A stretch of 60,841 bases of DNA, taken from Actinomycetes bacterium. GTDB taxonomy: Bacteria; Actinomycetota; Thermoleophilia; RBG-16-64-13. Below are positions 32,516-41,501 of the stretch, one piece after another; position 1 is the first letter of the stretch; each line of letters opens with the position of its first letter. Where the stretch lies: positions 1-60,841 of the forward strand of contig JAGXFV010000019.1 of the NCBI GenBank assembly GCA_024637095.1. Direction: 5' to 3'. A model generated the notes under the pieces. The model did no database searches. It was not told where the DNA came from and saw only the letters and a program-made list of their open reading frames with translations. The translations under genes and the position numbers were made by a program.

Positions 32516-32541
32516 GGCGGCCTTCGGGCCGCCTTTTCTTT
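32516..32541 (+). terminator. Rho-independent terminator after tsf
   Basis: GGCGGCC, a TTCG loop and GGCCGCC (32516-32533), followed by TTTTCTTT. This is the best classical intrinsic terminator in the window and separates rpsB-tsf from pyrH. Confidence 0.9.
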
Positions 32542-32582
32542 GGCCTGTATGTAAAGACTGACGGGGGAGAGGCGGTCCAAAA

Positions 32583-33347
32583 TTGGCCGAGGGCAGGAGC
32601 ACCGACGCGGGCGGAGCAATCTATCAGCGAGTGCTGCTCAAACTGAGCGGCGAGGCCCTGGTGGGTGGCGGCGGTCAGGGTATCGATACCGCGCGGATGG
32701 AAGAGGTGGCGGATGAGATTGCGCAGGCGCGCGACCTCGGCGTGCAGATAGCCATCGTCGTGGGCGCCGGCAACATCTTTCGCGGCGTGGCGGGAAGCGC
32801 GAAGGGCATGGACCGCGCCACCGCGGATTACATGGGAATGGTGGCCACCGTCATCAATTCCATGGCTTTACAGGACGCGCTGGAAGGCCGAGGCGTCATG
32901 ACTCGTCTGCAGTCAGCCATCGTCATGCAGGAGATCGCGGAACCCTACATCCGCCGGCGCGCGATCCGTCACCTGGAGAAGGAGCGGATCGTGATCTTCG
33001 CGGCCGGCACCGGTAATCCCTACTTCACCACCGACACGGCGGCCGCGCTGCGTGCCCTCGAGATCAATGCCGACGCCATTCTGATGGCGAAGAAGAAGTT
33101 CGCCGGCGTATATGACTCCGATCCCGAGAAGAACCCCGACGCCAAATTCATCCCCCGGATCACCCATCGCGAGGCCCTCGAACGTGGTCTGCGGGTTATG
33201 GACATCACCGCGCTCTCCCTGTGCATGGATAACCGGCTTCCCATTAGGGTTTTCAACATGTCGGAACCCCAGAACATCGTCAAGGTGCTCAAGGGGGAGG
33301 ACGTGGGGACGGTGGTATATTGTGAGCCTTCCGGGACGAGCTCTTAG
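32583..33347 (+). CDS. pyrH: Uridylate kinase
   Basis: 254 residues from a TTG, with GGGAGAGG about ten bases upstream. Converts UMP to UDP; allosterically regulated hexamer in bacteria. Amino-acid kinase fold: [64 protein letters not shown], and [17 protein letters not shown]. The start is the weakest point. frr follows after 29 bases. Confidence 0.96.
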   Translation: MAEGRSTDAGGAIYQRVLLKLSGEALVGGGGQGIDTARMEEVADEIAQARDLGVQIAIVVGAGNIFRGVAGSAKGMDRATADYMGMVATVINSMALQDALEGRGVMTRLQSAIVMQEIAEPYIRRRAIRHLEKERIVIFAAGTGNPYFTTDTAAALRALEINADAILMAKKKFAGVYDSDPEKNPDAKFIPRITHREALERGLRVMDITALSLCMDNRLPIRVFNMSEPQNIVKVLKGEDVGTVVYCEPSGTSS

Positions 33348-33376
33348 CTTTCGATAGGGGAGAGGGAGAGGTTTCG

Positions 33377-33934
33377 ATGATCAAGGAGCTGATCGACGAC
33401 GGCAAACGGCGCATGGACGGGGCGGTCGAGTCCCTGCGCTCGGAATTTAACACCGTCCGGACGGGGCGAGCCTCCACCGCCCTACTCGACCGCATCCAGG
33501 TCGACTACTACGGCTCGCGAACTCCCCTCAATCAGCTGGCCAATCTCAGCACCCCGGATCCCCGTCTGATCTCGATCACCGTGTACGACAAATCGTCGGT
33601 ACAGGCGGTCGTTCGGGCGATACAGGAATCCGAGCTCGCCCTGACCCCCAACGTGGACGGCAACATCGTCCGACTGAACGTCCCCCCGCTCACCGAAGAG
33701 CGGCGCAAGGACCTGGTCAAAGTGGTCCGTCACATGGCCGAGGACGGTCGGGTGGCGGTGCGGAATGTTCGCCGCGACGTCATCAGCGATCTCAAGGACC
33801 TGAAGAAGGAAGGCGAGGTCTCCGAAGACGAGGAGCGCCGCGCCGAAGACGAGGTGCAGAAGGTCACTGACGGGCACACCGAGAGGATAAACGAGCTCCT
33901 GGAGGCCAAGGAGGAGGAGATCCTCGAGGTCTGA
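33377..33934 (+). CDS. frr: Ribosome recycling factor
   Basis: 185 residues; splits post-termination ribosomes with EF-G. Typical features: MDGAVESLRSEFNTVRTGRASTALLDRI, YYGSRTPLNQLANLSTPDPRLISI, and the C-terminal helix ERRAEDEVQKVTDGHTERINELLEAKEEEILEV. ATG with GAGGGAGAGG upstream. The TGA overlaps the uppS ATG (TGATG). Confidence 0.97.
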   Translation: MIKELIDDGKRRMDGAVESLRSEFNTVRTGRASTALLDRIQVDYYGSRTPLNQLANLSTPDPRLISITVYDKSSVQAVVRAIQESELALTPNVDGNIVRLNVPPLTEERRKDLVKVVRHMAEDGRVAVRNVRRDVISDLKDLKKEGEVSEDEERRAEDEVQKVTDGHTERINELLEAKEEEILEV

Positions 33935-34716
33935 TGAGCGCCGCCGAATGGCTCAGAACCCGGTGGCGCCTGCTCCGGGCTGGATCGGGCCGGACGGCGA
34001 CCGCCCCCCTCGCCGCGGTTCCTCAGCACGTGGGAATCATCATGGACGGCAACGGCCGCTGGGCAGCGCGGCGCCGGCTGCCCGTCCTGGCCGGACACCG
34101 CGAAGGAACCCGGGCGCTCAAGCGGGCCATTTACGCCGCCATCGAACTGGGCGTGGGCCAACTCACAATCTACTCGTTCTCGACCGAGAACTGGGAACGT
34201 CCCGAGGATGAGGTCCGGGGCCTGATGGGCCTGCTCGAGGAGATGATCGACGACGAGGTCCCGGAGCTTCACCGCAACGGGGTGCGGGTTGCCTTCATCG
34301 GCCGGCGGGAGGGGCTCTCCGAGAATCTGCGCGCGAAAATCGAGCGAGCTGAACGAACCACCCGCGACAACCAAAGATTGACGCTCTATGTGGCCTTCAA
34401 TTACGGCGGCCGGGCGGAGATCGTCGACGCGGTGCGTTCCGCCCTCCGCGCCGGAACCCCTCCTGAAGAGCTTGACCAGGAGGTGATCGCCGCCCACCTG
34501 TATGCCCCCGACATGGCCGAGCCCGATCTCATCATCCGCACATCGGGCGAGGAAAGGCTCTCGAACTTCCTCCTGTGGGAATCGGCCTACTCGGAGCTCT
34601 ACTTCTCTGAGGTGCTCTGGCCCGACTTCGACGAGGCGGCGATGCGGCGGGCGCTCGAGGACTATGCGGAGCGGGAGCGGCGGTACGGGGGGCGGATGGA
34701 GCCGGGCCGTGTCTAG
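33934..34716 (+). CDS. uppS: Undecaprenyl diphosphate synthase (cis-prenyltransferase)
   Basis: 260 residues. Extends farnesyl diphosphate with isopentenyl units to make the lipid carrier of cell-wall synthesis. Motifs: HVGIIMDGNGRWA with the catalytic Asp, GHREGTRALKRAI, LTIYSFSTENWERP, LYVAFNYGGRAEIVDA, PDLIIRTSGEERLSNFLLWESAYSELYF. The actual chain length made cannot be read from sequence. The N-terminal 30 residues are extra and basic. It works with dxr and ispG in this cluster, which supply the isoprenoid units. Confidence 0.94.
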   Translation: MSAAEWLRTRWRLLRAGSGRTATAPLAAVPQHVGIIMDGNGRWAARRRLPVLAGHREGTRALKRAIYAAIELGVGQLTIYSFSTENWERPEDEVRGLMGLLEEMIDDEVPELHRNGVRVAFIGRREGLSENLRAKIERAERTTRDNQRLTLYVAFNYGGRAEIVDAVRSALRAGTPPEELDQEVIAAHLYAPDMAEPDLIIRTSGEERLSNFLLWESAYSELYFSEVLWPDFDEAAMRRALEDYAERERRYGGRMEPGRV

Positions 34717-34727
34717 GGGGGCGGGCC

Positions 34728-35534
34728 ATGCTTAGGGCGCGCCTGCTCGTCGCGGCGGTGGGTGTCCCCCTCGGTGTGGCTCTGATGATTCTGGGCGGGT
34801 GGTACTTCCTCGGTGCCGTGCTGGCGCTCGCCCTGCTCGCCCTCCACGAGTTCTACAGTCTGGTCCGCCCTTACCGACCCAATTTGCTCGTGGGCTATAT
34901 CGTCTCCATCGCCGCGATCCTGGGAGCGCAGTGGTACGGACGCTCGGGGCTCCTCGGGGGCTTCATGATCGTTCTTCTGCTGCTCTTCTTCTGGGCGATG
35001 GCGGGCAGAAGCGGAGAGCACCTGCTGGGCCGGATGTCGGTCACGGTGCTCGGCGTGGTCTGGATCGGGACGGCCTTCGGCCACCTGATCCTGCTGCGCA
35101 ACCTGCAAGAAGGTTTGCCCCTGATCATTCTGGCCGTCGGCGCCACCTGGTTCGGGGACACCGCCGCCTACTTCGTGGGCCGAGCATTTGGAAGGCACCG
35201 CATGGCGCCGCGCATTTCCCCGAAGAAGACCGTCGAGGGCGCCATCGCCGGTCTCGTGGGGGCGGCGCTCTTCGGCCTCGGGGTCAAGCTCTACAACGAC
35301 TGGCTGAGCACGGAGATGGCGCTCTACCTCGGGCTGATCGCCGGTTTTGCCGGGCAGTGGGGGGACCTGTTTGAGTCGGCGGCCAAGCGGGACCTGCAGG
35401 TGAAGGACTCCGGTAGGCTGCTTCCGGGACACGGCGGCATTCTCGACCGCTTCGATTCCATCCTCTTCGCCGGCGCGGCCGTCTACTGGGCCAGCGTCTT
35501 CCTGATCGGGGACCTGGCGGGCAGCGCGCTGTGA
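34728..35534 (+). CDS. cdsA: Phosphatidate cytidylyltransferase
   Basis: 268 residues, membrane protein with about seven hydrophobic helices. Makes CDP-diacylglycerol for phospholipid synthesis. The family signature lies near the C-terminus: SAAKRDLQVKDSGRLLPGHGGILDRFDS with the Asp pair. GATWFGDTAAYFVGRAFGRH and ISPKKTVEGAIAG are also typical. dxr starts within its last codons. Confidence 0.95.
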   Translation: MLRARLLVAAVGVPLGVALMILGGWYFLGAVLALALLALHEFYSLVRPYRPNLLVGYIVSIAAILGAQWYGRSGLLGGFMIVLLLLFFWAMAGRSGEHLLGRMSVTVLGVVWIGTAFGHLILLRNLQEGLPLIILAVGATWFGDTAAYFVGRAFGRHRMAPRISPKKTVEGAIAGLVGAALFGLGVKLYNDWLSTEMALYLGLIAGFAGQWGDLFESAAKRDLQVKDSGRLLPGHGGILDRFDSILFAGAAVYWASVFLIGDLAGSAL

Positions 35535-36685
35535 GCCGGCGGGTGATCATTTTGGGCTCTACCGGCTCGATCGGAGTTCAAGCGCTCGAGGTGATAGCGC
35601 GTTCCCCAGAGTTGAGCGTCGTGGGGCTCTCCTGTGCCTCCCAGGTGGGCCCGCTGCTGGAACAGGCCGTGGCCTACGGGGTGGACGACGTCGCCGTTGC
35701 GGACTCCGTTGCAGCCCAATCCACGAGGGCGCTCTACCCGGAGCTGGGGGTGCGCACTGGAGCCGGTGCCGCGGCGCGGCTGGTGCGCGAGGTCGAGGCC
35801 GACCTGGTGCTAAACGCAATTGTGGGCTTTGCTGGGCTCGAGGCCACCCTGGCCACTCTCGAGCGGGGGGTACCCCTGGCCCTCGCCAACAAGGAAAGCT
35901 TGGTGAGCGGGGGCGGGCTGGTGGCCGAGATCCGGCGGCGCCACAAGGTGCCCATCCTACCCGTGGATTCCGAACACTCCGCCCTTTTCCAACTGCTCGA
36001 GGGAGAAGAACCGCCGGCCGTGCGCTCCCTGGTCCTCACCGCCTCCGGCGGCCCTTTTCGCGGGCGCTCGCTCGACCAACTGAAGGATGTTTCGCCGGAA
36101 GAAGCCCTGGCCCACCCCACCTGGAACATGGGCCCCAAGATCACCATCGATTCGGCCACCCTGATGAACAAGGGGCTCGAGATAATCGAGGCGCATCACC
36201 TCTTCGGAGTCGGCTACGACGATATCGAGGTGCTCATCCACCCCGGCTCGCTGGTTCACTCGCTGGTGCGTCTGGTGGATGGAGCGCTGCTCGCGCATCT
36301 GGGCCATCCGGATATGCGGGTGCCCATCTCGCACGCGCTGCACTATCCTCGGCGCGCGGAGGTGCCGGTTCCGCGTCTGGATCTGGCTGAGGTCGGACGG
36401 CTCGAGTTCTCTCGCCCCGATGAGGAGGCGTTCCCGGCGCTTCGTTTGGCCAGGGCGGCGGGGAGGGCCGGGGAGGGGGCAACCTGTGTCTTGAATGCGG
36501 CCAACGAAGTGGCGGTGCACGCGTTCCTCGAACGGCGGCTCTCTTATCTGGGGATAGTCCGGGTGGTCGAAGAAGTACTAAACCAGGCCGACACGTCCCC
36601 TCCGCAAACTTACGAGCAGGCGGTGGATCTTGACCTCTCTGCCCGGCGTCTGGCGGACAATGCCGTATCCCGAAACGATCGGTGA
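35531..36685 (+). CDS. dxr: 1-deoxy-D-xylulose 5-phosphate reductoisomerase
   Basis: 384 residues from a GTG overlapping the cdsA stop. First committed step of the MEP isoprenoid pathway: converts DXP to MEP with NADPH. NADPH-binding ILGSTGSIGVQALEVI, ANKESLVSGG, the metal-binding PVDSEHSALFQLL, LTASGGPFRGRS, PTWNMGPKITIDSATLMNKGLEIIEAHHLF and VHSLVRLVDGALLAHLGHPDMRVPI. With ispG it shows the organism uses the MEP rather than the mevalonate pathway. Confidence 0.97.
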   Translation: MSRRVIILGSTGSIGVQALEVIARSPELSVVGLSCASQVGPLLEQAVAYGVDDVAVADSVAAQSTRALYPELGVRTGAGAAARLVREVEADLVLNAIVGFAGLEATLATLERGVPLALANKESLVSGGGLVAEIRRRHKVPILPVDSEHSALFQLLEGEEPPAVRSLVLTASGGPFRGRSLDQLKDVSPEEALAHPTWNMGPKITIDSATLMNKGLEIIEAHHLFGVGYDDIEVLIHPGSLVHSLVRLVDGALLAHLGHPDMRVPISHALHYPRRAEVPVPRLDLAEVGRLEFSRPDEEAFPALRLARAAGRAGEGATCVLNAANEVAVHAFLERRLSYLGIVRVVEEVLNQADTSPPQTYEQAVDLDLSARRLADNAVSRNDR

Positions 36686-36776
36686 GGGGCTTCGTCGGTC
36701 TTCGTCCGGCTCGACAGGTACAATGTCATTCAGGCCCCCGAAGGGTCTTGAGGGCCCCTAGAGAGGTATTGAGCTG

Positions 36777-37919
36777 ATGCTCGGCATTCTCATATCGATA
36801 TTCGGTCTGGGTTTCTTGATTCTCGCCCACGAGTTTGGCCACTTCATCGTGGCCAAGGCGACGGGCATGAGAGTCGAGGAGTTCAGCATAGGCTTTGGCC
36901 CCTACCTGGTCAGCCGACGGATGGGGGATACCATCTATGGCATCTCCGCCGTTCCTCTGGGCGGCTACGTGCGCGTCACCGGCATGCACGAAGAGGAGTT
37001 CCAGGCTCGGGTCGATGCCGTACGCGAGGAGCGGGAACATAGGGTGAGGGACCCCGAGAGCCGGCTGGCCGGATCCTCGGCCATCGCCGACGAGGAAGTC
37101 ATACGCACTCCGCTCAACCGGCGCTACTACGCGCGGCCGGTGTGGCAGCGCATTCTTTTTATCGTCGCCGGCGTATCGATGAATATGGTGGTCGCCTTTC
37201 TCCTGTTGTACGTCGTGGCCTTCCAGGGCTACTTCGAGGCTTCCACCGTGATCGAGGAGGTCGTGGAGGGCAGTCCCGCCGCCGAGGCCGGCATCCGTCC
37301 CGGAGATCAGATCCTCTCGGTTGCTGGGGAGGAGGTCGACGATTGGGCCGGGGCGCAACAGACCATCAGGCTGCACGAGGGCGAGCAGGTGCCCATCACA
37401 ATCGAGCGAAACGGGCAGGTTCAGGACCTTCAGACCACCTTAGAAGACCGTGACGGCGTGGGCTTCCTTGGAGTGGCCCCCGAGACCGAGCGCGTGGAAC
37501 CCGGACTTCTCGGAGCGTTCAGCTTCGCGGCGTCGCGGACCTGGGACATGTTCACCGTGGTCTTCGTGCTCATCGGGGACATGTTCAGCGGCGATGTTCC
37601 GGTCACCGGAGATCAAGGGTTGGCGGGACCGGTAGGCATCGTCTCGATATCCTCGGAGGCGGTCAGCAGCGGTATCTTCTTGAGCCTGCTGGCGTTCATC
37701 AGCGTCCAACTGGCCATCTTGAACATGATTCCCCTGCTTCCTCTCGATGGGGGCCACGTGCTCTTCAGCCTGCTCGAAAAGGTGCTCGGACGGGCGGTCA
37801 GCCTGCGGACTTTCGAACGGGTATCGATGGTGGGAATCACCCTGTTCCTGCTTCTCTTCCTGGTGGCCACCACCAATGACCTGGGCCGTCTCTTTGGCGG
37901 CGGCGGGCCCAGCTTCTAG
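36777..37919 (+). CDS. rseP: Site-2 protease RseP/RasP (M50)
   Basis: 380 residues, integral membrane zinc protease that cleaves anti-sigma factors and signal-peptide remnants within the membrane. HEFGH active-site motif at about 19-23 in the first helix, GGYVRVTG, one PDZ domain (about 155-240; VVEGSPAAEAGIRPGDQILSVAGEEV), and the second metal motif in NMIPLLPLDGGHVLF. A loop of about 40 charged residues (around 75-115) follows the first GG motif. A -10-like TACAAT (36719-36724) lies 52 bases upstream of the ATG. Confidence 0.95.
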   Translation: MLGILISIFGLGFLILAHEFGHFIVAKATGMRVEEFSIGFGPYLVSRRMGDTIYGISAVPLGGYVRVTGMHEEEFQARVDAVREEREHRVRDPESRLAGSSAIADEEVIRTPLNRRYYARPVWQRILFIVAGVSMNMVVAFLLLYVVAFQGYFEASTVIEEVVEGSPAAEAGIRPGDQILSVAGEEVDDWAGAQQTIRLHEGEQVPITIERNGQVQDLQTTLEDRDGVGFLGVAPETERVEPGLLGAFSFAASRTWDMFTVVFVLIGDMFSGDVPVTGDQGLAGPVGIVSISSEAVSSGIFLSLLAFISVQLAILNMIPLLPLDGGHVLFSLLEKVLGRAVSLRTFERVSMVGITLFLLLFLVATTNDLGRLFGGGGPSF

Positions 37920-37933
37920 CCGGGGCGCACGAC

Positions 37934-38998
37934 TTGTTCAGCGAACGATCCGTGAGCCTGGGCGGCGTGATGGTGGGTGGGACGGCGCCGGTCGTAATCC
38001 AATCCATGACCAATACGCCGACTGAGGACGTCGCCTCTACCCTCTCTCAAATCCGGGCCCTGGCCACCGCCGGTGCCCGGCTGGTGCGAGTGGCCGTTCC
38101 CGGCCCCGAGGCCGCGGACGCGCTGGGTGATCTGGTGGCGGATTCACCGGTACCGCTGATCGCTGATGTCCACTTCGATCACAACTTGGCCATCCGCGCC
38201 CTCGAGCAGGGGGTGGCCGGCATCCGCATCAATCCGGGTAACCTGGGGGGTTACGAGCGGGCGGGAGAAGTGGCCGACGCCGCCGCGTCCGCCGGCGCAG
38301 TAATCCGGGTCGGCGTCAACAGCGGTTCTTTGCAGCGGGACCTCCGCGAAATGGAAGAGCGCGACCCCGCTGGAGCGCTGGTGGAATCTGCCGTGCGTTA
38401 CTGTGGATTCTTTGAGGAGCGCGGCTTCAGCAACCTCAAAGTCTCGGTGAAGTCCTCTTCACCCGTGGTGACTATAGACGCCAACCGCCGCCTCTCCCGT
38501 CGGATTCCTCACCCGCTGCACTTGGGGGTGACCGAAGCGGGAACCCCGGCCCGGGGGAGCATTCGCAGTGCGGTTGCGCTGGGCGCGCTGCTGGCTGAGG
38601 GCGTGGGCGATACGCTCCGGGTCTCGCTGACGGGAGACCCCGTACGTGAACTCGAAGTGGCTCTGGAAATTCTCCGCAGCCTGGAGCTGCTGCCGTCGGG
38701 CCCGCGGGTAATCTCCTGCCCCACCTGCGGACGGACCCAGGTGGCTCTCGAGAGTCTGGCCCTGGAGGTCGAGCGCCGGTTGGAGGAGTTGGGCGAAGAT
38801 CTGACCGTCGCGGTCATGGGTTGTGTGGTCAACGGCCCGGGTGAGGCGCGCAAGGCCGACTTTGGGATCGCTGGAGGCCGCGGGGAAGGCGTGGTGTTCG
38901 CCGAAGGAAGGCCGGTGCGCAAGGTCTCTCAGGAGAAACTGGTTGACGAACTGTTCGCCGTAATCGCGGAACGGTTCGAGACAGACGAACTCGGTTGA
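37934..38998 (+). CDS. ispG: 4-hydroxy-3-methylbut-2-enyl diphosphate synthase (IspG)
   Basis: 354 residues from a TTG. Reduces MEcPP to HMBPP in the MEP pathway with a 4Fe-4S cluster. TIM-barrel start VVIQSMTNTPTEDV, LIADVHFDHNLAI, GIRINPGNLGG, and the cluster ligands in ISCPTCGRTQ and MGCVVNGPGEARKADFGIAGG. The conserved order dxr-rseP-ispG is widespread in Actinobacteria. Confidence 0.96.
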   Translation: MFSERSVSLGGVMVGGTAPVVIQSMTNTPTEDVASTLSQIRALATAGARLVRVAVPGPEAADALGDLVADSPVPLIADVHFDHNLAIRALEQGVAGIRINPGNLGGYERAGEVADAAASAGAVIRVGVNSGSLQRDLREMEERDPAGALVESAVRYCGFFEERGFSNLKVSVKSSSPVVTIDANRRLSRRIPHPLHLGVTEAGTPARGSIRSAVALGALLAEGVGDTLRVSLTGDPVRELEVALEILRSLELLPSGPRVISCPTCGRTQVALESLALEVERRLEELGEDLTVAVMGCVVNGPGEARKADFGIAGGRGEGVVFAEGRPVRKVSQEKLVDELFAVIAERFETDELG

Positions 38999-39018
38999 GG
39001 AGATCGGAGCAATTGGGC

Positions 39019-39131
39019 CCGAGGTTCTCGGTGCGGCCGGGAGGCTTGTGTCTCTCGAGCGGCTACGAGAAGATGCATCCCTCGCCCCGATGGGCCGCTT
39101 CGCGGCAACCGCCAACCACTAAGGAGGCAGC
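39019..39131 (+). promoter_or_regulatory. Structured leader before proS with alternative stems
   Basis: Three local stems are visible: CCGAG/CTCGG (39019-39031), TCTCG/CGAGA (39053-39070) and GCCGC/GCGGC (39094-39106). GCGGCC (39033-39038) can instead pair with GGCCGC (39093-39098), enclosing the second stem and excluding the third. The last stem lies 15 bases before the AAGGAGG Shine-Dalgarno. It matches no class that I can name with confidence. Confidence 0.35.
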
Positions 39132-40853
39132 ATGAGGGCCTCGTCCCTATTCATGCCCACGCTCAAGCAGTCGCCCTCCGACGCCGAGGCGATTAGCCAC
39201 AAGCTGTTGATTCGAGGCGGCTTCGTTCGTCAGTTCGCCGCCGGGATCTATCTCTTCCTGCCTTTGGGCTGGCGGGTTATGGAGCGGGTGAACCGGATCA
39301 TTCGCGAGGAGATGGACGCCATCGGGGCCCAGGAGCTTTCCATGCCCACGCTGCATACCGCAGACGTGTGGCAACAGACCGGGCGCTACTTCGACATCGG
39401 CGACGAGATGTTTCGCCTCAAGGACAGGGGCGACCGGGACATGGTGCTCGCCATGACCCATGAGGAGATCTTCGCTTGGCTGGCGGCCCGCGAACTGCGC
39501 TCTTATCGCGAACTCCCGCAGATCTGGTATCAGATTCAGCTCAAGTTCCGCGATGAGCTCCGGCCGAAGGGCGGAGTTCTGCGGGTTCGCGAGTTCCAGA
39601 TGAAAGACAGCTACAGCTTCGATATCGACGAGCCCGGCATGGAGGCCAGCTACGGCAAGCACATCGGCGCCTACGACCGCATCTTCGCGCGCGCTGGACT
39701 GCGTTCCTACCGCGTTGAGAGCGATCCCGGGATGATGGGCGGGGCCCAGGCTCACGAGTACATGGCTCCCGCCGCCGCGGGGGAGGACCGAGTCGCGCTA
39801 TGCGATACCTGCGGGTACGCGGCCAATATCGAACTCGCCCGCTCACACGCGCACCCCGCGGAGGGGCAGGCAGAGGATGAGTTGCGGGAGATCGAGACTC
39901 CCGGACGGCGGACTATCGAAGAGGTGAGCGTATTCCTCGAGCTTCCTTCCTCCTCGCTGGTCAAGTCGTTGCTCTACATGGCGGACGAGGAACCGGTACT
40001 GGCCTTGGTGCGGGGAGATCAGGAACTCCACGAGGGCAAGCTGGCCAGATTTCTCGGCCGTCCCGTGCGTCCCGCGCGCCCGGAAGAGGTCGAGGAGTTC
40101 CTCGGGGTAGAGGTGGGCTTCGTGGGCCCGGTGGGTATCGCCACCGGCGCTGATCTCAGAATGGTCGCCGACGAAAGCCTGTCGCCCGAAGGGCCCAGCG
40201 GGCGCCGGGGCTACGTGGTGGGAGGCAACCGCCGCGACACCCACCTGGCGGGCGCGGTGATGGGACGCGACGTTGCGCCCGAGTACGCCGATCTGCGGGA
40301 AGCCCAGGCGGGGGAGGGTTGTCCCGATTGCCACGGCACACTGCGGATCGAGCAGGTGATCGAGGTGGGCAACATCTTCAAGCTGGGCACCAAGTACTCG
40401 AAGCCCCTGGGCGCCACCGTGCTCGACGAGGACGGCAAGGAGAAGCCCATTATGATGGGCTCCTACGGCATCGGTCCGGCCCGGATCGCCGCCTCGGCGG
40501 TGGAGCAGAACCACGACGAGAGGGGAATCCTTTGGCCCAAGAGCATTGCTCCCTTCGACGTTCATCTGGTGCAGGTCCAGTCGAAGGATGAAGCGCAATC
40601 CGCTCTTGCGGGCCGGCTCCACGAGCAGCTGCAACAGGCCGGCTGGGAAGTGCTGTGGGATGACCGTGACGAGCGTCCCGGGGTCAAGTTCAGCGACGCG
40701 GAGCTGATTGGCTGCCCGCTGCGGGTTACCGTGGGCCGCCGCGCGGCGGAGGGCGTAGTTGAATTGCAGCCCCGCGCCTCGGGCGAGCGGGTGGAAGTTC
40801 ACGAGGAAGAGGTGGTCGCGCGCCTGCGGGCGCTCTGGGACGAGATCCGTTAG
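39132..40853 (+). CDS. proS: Prolyl-tRNA synthetase (bacterial type)
   Basis: 573 residues. Class II synthetase with motif 1 around GWRVMERVNRIIREEMDAIGAQELSMP, motif 2 in QIQLKFRDELRPKGGVLRVREFQMKDSYSFD and motif 3 in GSYGIGPARIAASAVEQ. The editing (INS, YbaK-like) domain is inserted at about 225-380, the bacterial arrangement that removes mischarged alanine. C-terminal anticodon-binding domain VHLVQVQSKDEAQ to VTVGRRAAEGVVEL. AAGGAGG before the ATG. Confidence 0.97.
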   Translation: MRASSLFMPTLKQSPSDAEAISHKLLIRGGFVRQFAAGIYLFLPLGWRVMERVNRIIREEMDAIGAQELSMPTLHTADVWQQTGRYFDIGDEMFRLKDRGDRDMVLAMTHEEIFAWLAARELRSYRELPQIWYQIQLKFRDELRPKGGVLRVREFQMKDSYSFDIDEPGMEASYGKHIGAYDRIFARAGLRSYRVESDPGMMGGAQAHEYMAPAAAGEDRVALCDTCGYAANIELARSHAHPAEGQAEDELREIETPGRRTIEEVSVFLELPSSSLVKSLLYMADEEPVLALVRGDQELHEGKLARFLGRPVRPARPEEVEEFLGVEVGFVGPVGIATGADLRMVADESLSPEGPSGRRGYVVGGNRRDTHLAGAVMGRDVAPEYADLREAQAGEGCPDCHGTLRIEQVIEVGNIFKLGTKYSKPLGATVLDEDGKEKPIMMGSYGIGPARIAASAVEQNHDERGILWPKSIAPFDVHLVQVQSKDEAQSALAGRLHEQLQQAGWEVLWDDRDERPGVKFSDAELIGCPLRVTVGRRAAEGVVELQPRASGERVEVHEEEVVARLRALWDEIR

Positions 40854-40861
40854 GGGTCCTC

Positions 40862-40897
40862 CCTGCCTGCGGCAGGTTTCCGCGGCACCCGGTTTTT
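40862..40897 (+). terminator. Terminator region after proS
   Basis: CCTGCC-TGC-GGCAGG (40862-40876) is a perfect hairpin followed by TTT; a second CCG..CGG stem then leads into a TTTTTT run (40892-40897). Transcription of proS very likely ends here. Confidence 0.65.
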
Positions 40898-40923
40898 TGG
40901 CTTCCCTGCAGGAAGTATGCTGC

Positions 40924-40953
40924 TTGAGGGGGCCTATTTTGCCGTGCTATAAT
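40924..40953 (+). promoter_or_regulatory. Promoter of the rimP-nusA-infB operon
   Basis: TTGAGG at 40924-40929, an 18-base spacer and a perfect TATAAT at 40948-40953. Transcription should begin near 40960, giving a leader of about 80 bases that contains the hairpin at 40991-41023. Confidence 0.75.
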
Positions 40954-40990
40954 TCCTACACTGTTAACCACAGCCCGATGAGACCTGACC

Positions 40991-41023
40991 AGAAGTGGGT
41001 GCGGCGCTACCCACTTTTGTATT
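40991..41023 (+). terminator. Attenuator-like hairpin and T-tract just before rimP
   Basis: AAGTGGGT (40993-41000) pairs perfectly with ACCCACTT (41009-41016) around an eight-base GC-rich loop, and TTTTGTATTTG follows. It is a typical intrinsic terminator placed inside the leader, ending 16 bases before the rimP ATG. It is likely an attenuator, possibly NusA-responsive. Confidence 0.7.
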
Positions 41024-41038
41024 TGTAAGGGCTTTTAA

Positions 41039-41491
41039 ATGAAGCTGACCGAGGAGTGGGTACAAGAACAGCTGGATCGGGAGTTCGAGGATCTCGAGTT
41101 GGTTTTGCTCGAGGTGCTGGGAAACCGGAGGAACCGAGTGCTTCGGTTGTTCGTGGACCATCCTTCGGGAGTGACCCACGAACTCCTGGCCGAGGTTTCG
41201 CGGTCGCTGGGGGAGACGCTGGACGAGTCGAGGTTCTCCGACGAGCCTTACACGCTCGAGGTGAGCTCTCCCGGCATCGAGCGGCCGCTGGTCAAGAAAA
41301 GGCACTTCGAGCAGCAGGTGGGCAAGAAGATCTACGTCAAGACGTTCGCGCCGGTGGAGGGGCAGAAGGTCTGGCGGGGAGTGCTTCGCGAGGTTGGCGA
41401 AAACTCCATCACGGTGGACGAAGACAAGCGGGGGGCCACGATAGAGCTGGAAAACGTGGCCAAGGCTCACCTCGTTTTCGAATTCGAGTAG
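41039..41491 (+). CDS. rimP: Ribosome maturation factor RimP
   Basis: 150 residues. Needed for 30S maturation. RimP_N domain (FEDLELVLLEVLGNRRNRVLRLFVDHPSGVTHELLAEVSRSLG), then the linker EVSSPGIERPLVKKRHFEQ and an SH3-like C-terminal domain ending in VAKAHLVFEFE. The ATG is preceded by AAGGG. First gene of the operon with nusA and infB; nusA starts ten bases after it. Confidence 0.95.
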   Translation: MKLTEEWVQEQLDREFEDLELVLLEVLGNRRNRVLRLFVDHPSGVTHELLAEVSRSLGETLDESRFSDEPYTLEVSSPGIERPLVKKRHFEQQVGKKIYVKTFAPVEGQKVWRGVLREVGENSITVDEDKRGATIELENVAKAHLVFEFE

Positions 41492-41501
41492 GAGAGGTGG
41501 A

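Noticed and set aside
39073-39115. S-box (SAM-I) like string CCCGATG..GCGGCAACC before proS
   Set aside because: The distal conserved GGTGCTAATTCC-type element and the outer pairing of SAM-I are missing, and proS is not a SAM-regulated gene.
38999-39131. T-box leader for proS
   Set aside because: No AGGGTGGNACCGCG-type T-box sequence is present, nor a clear specifier stem.
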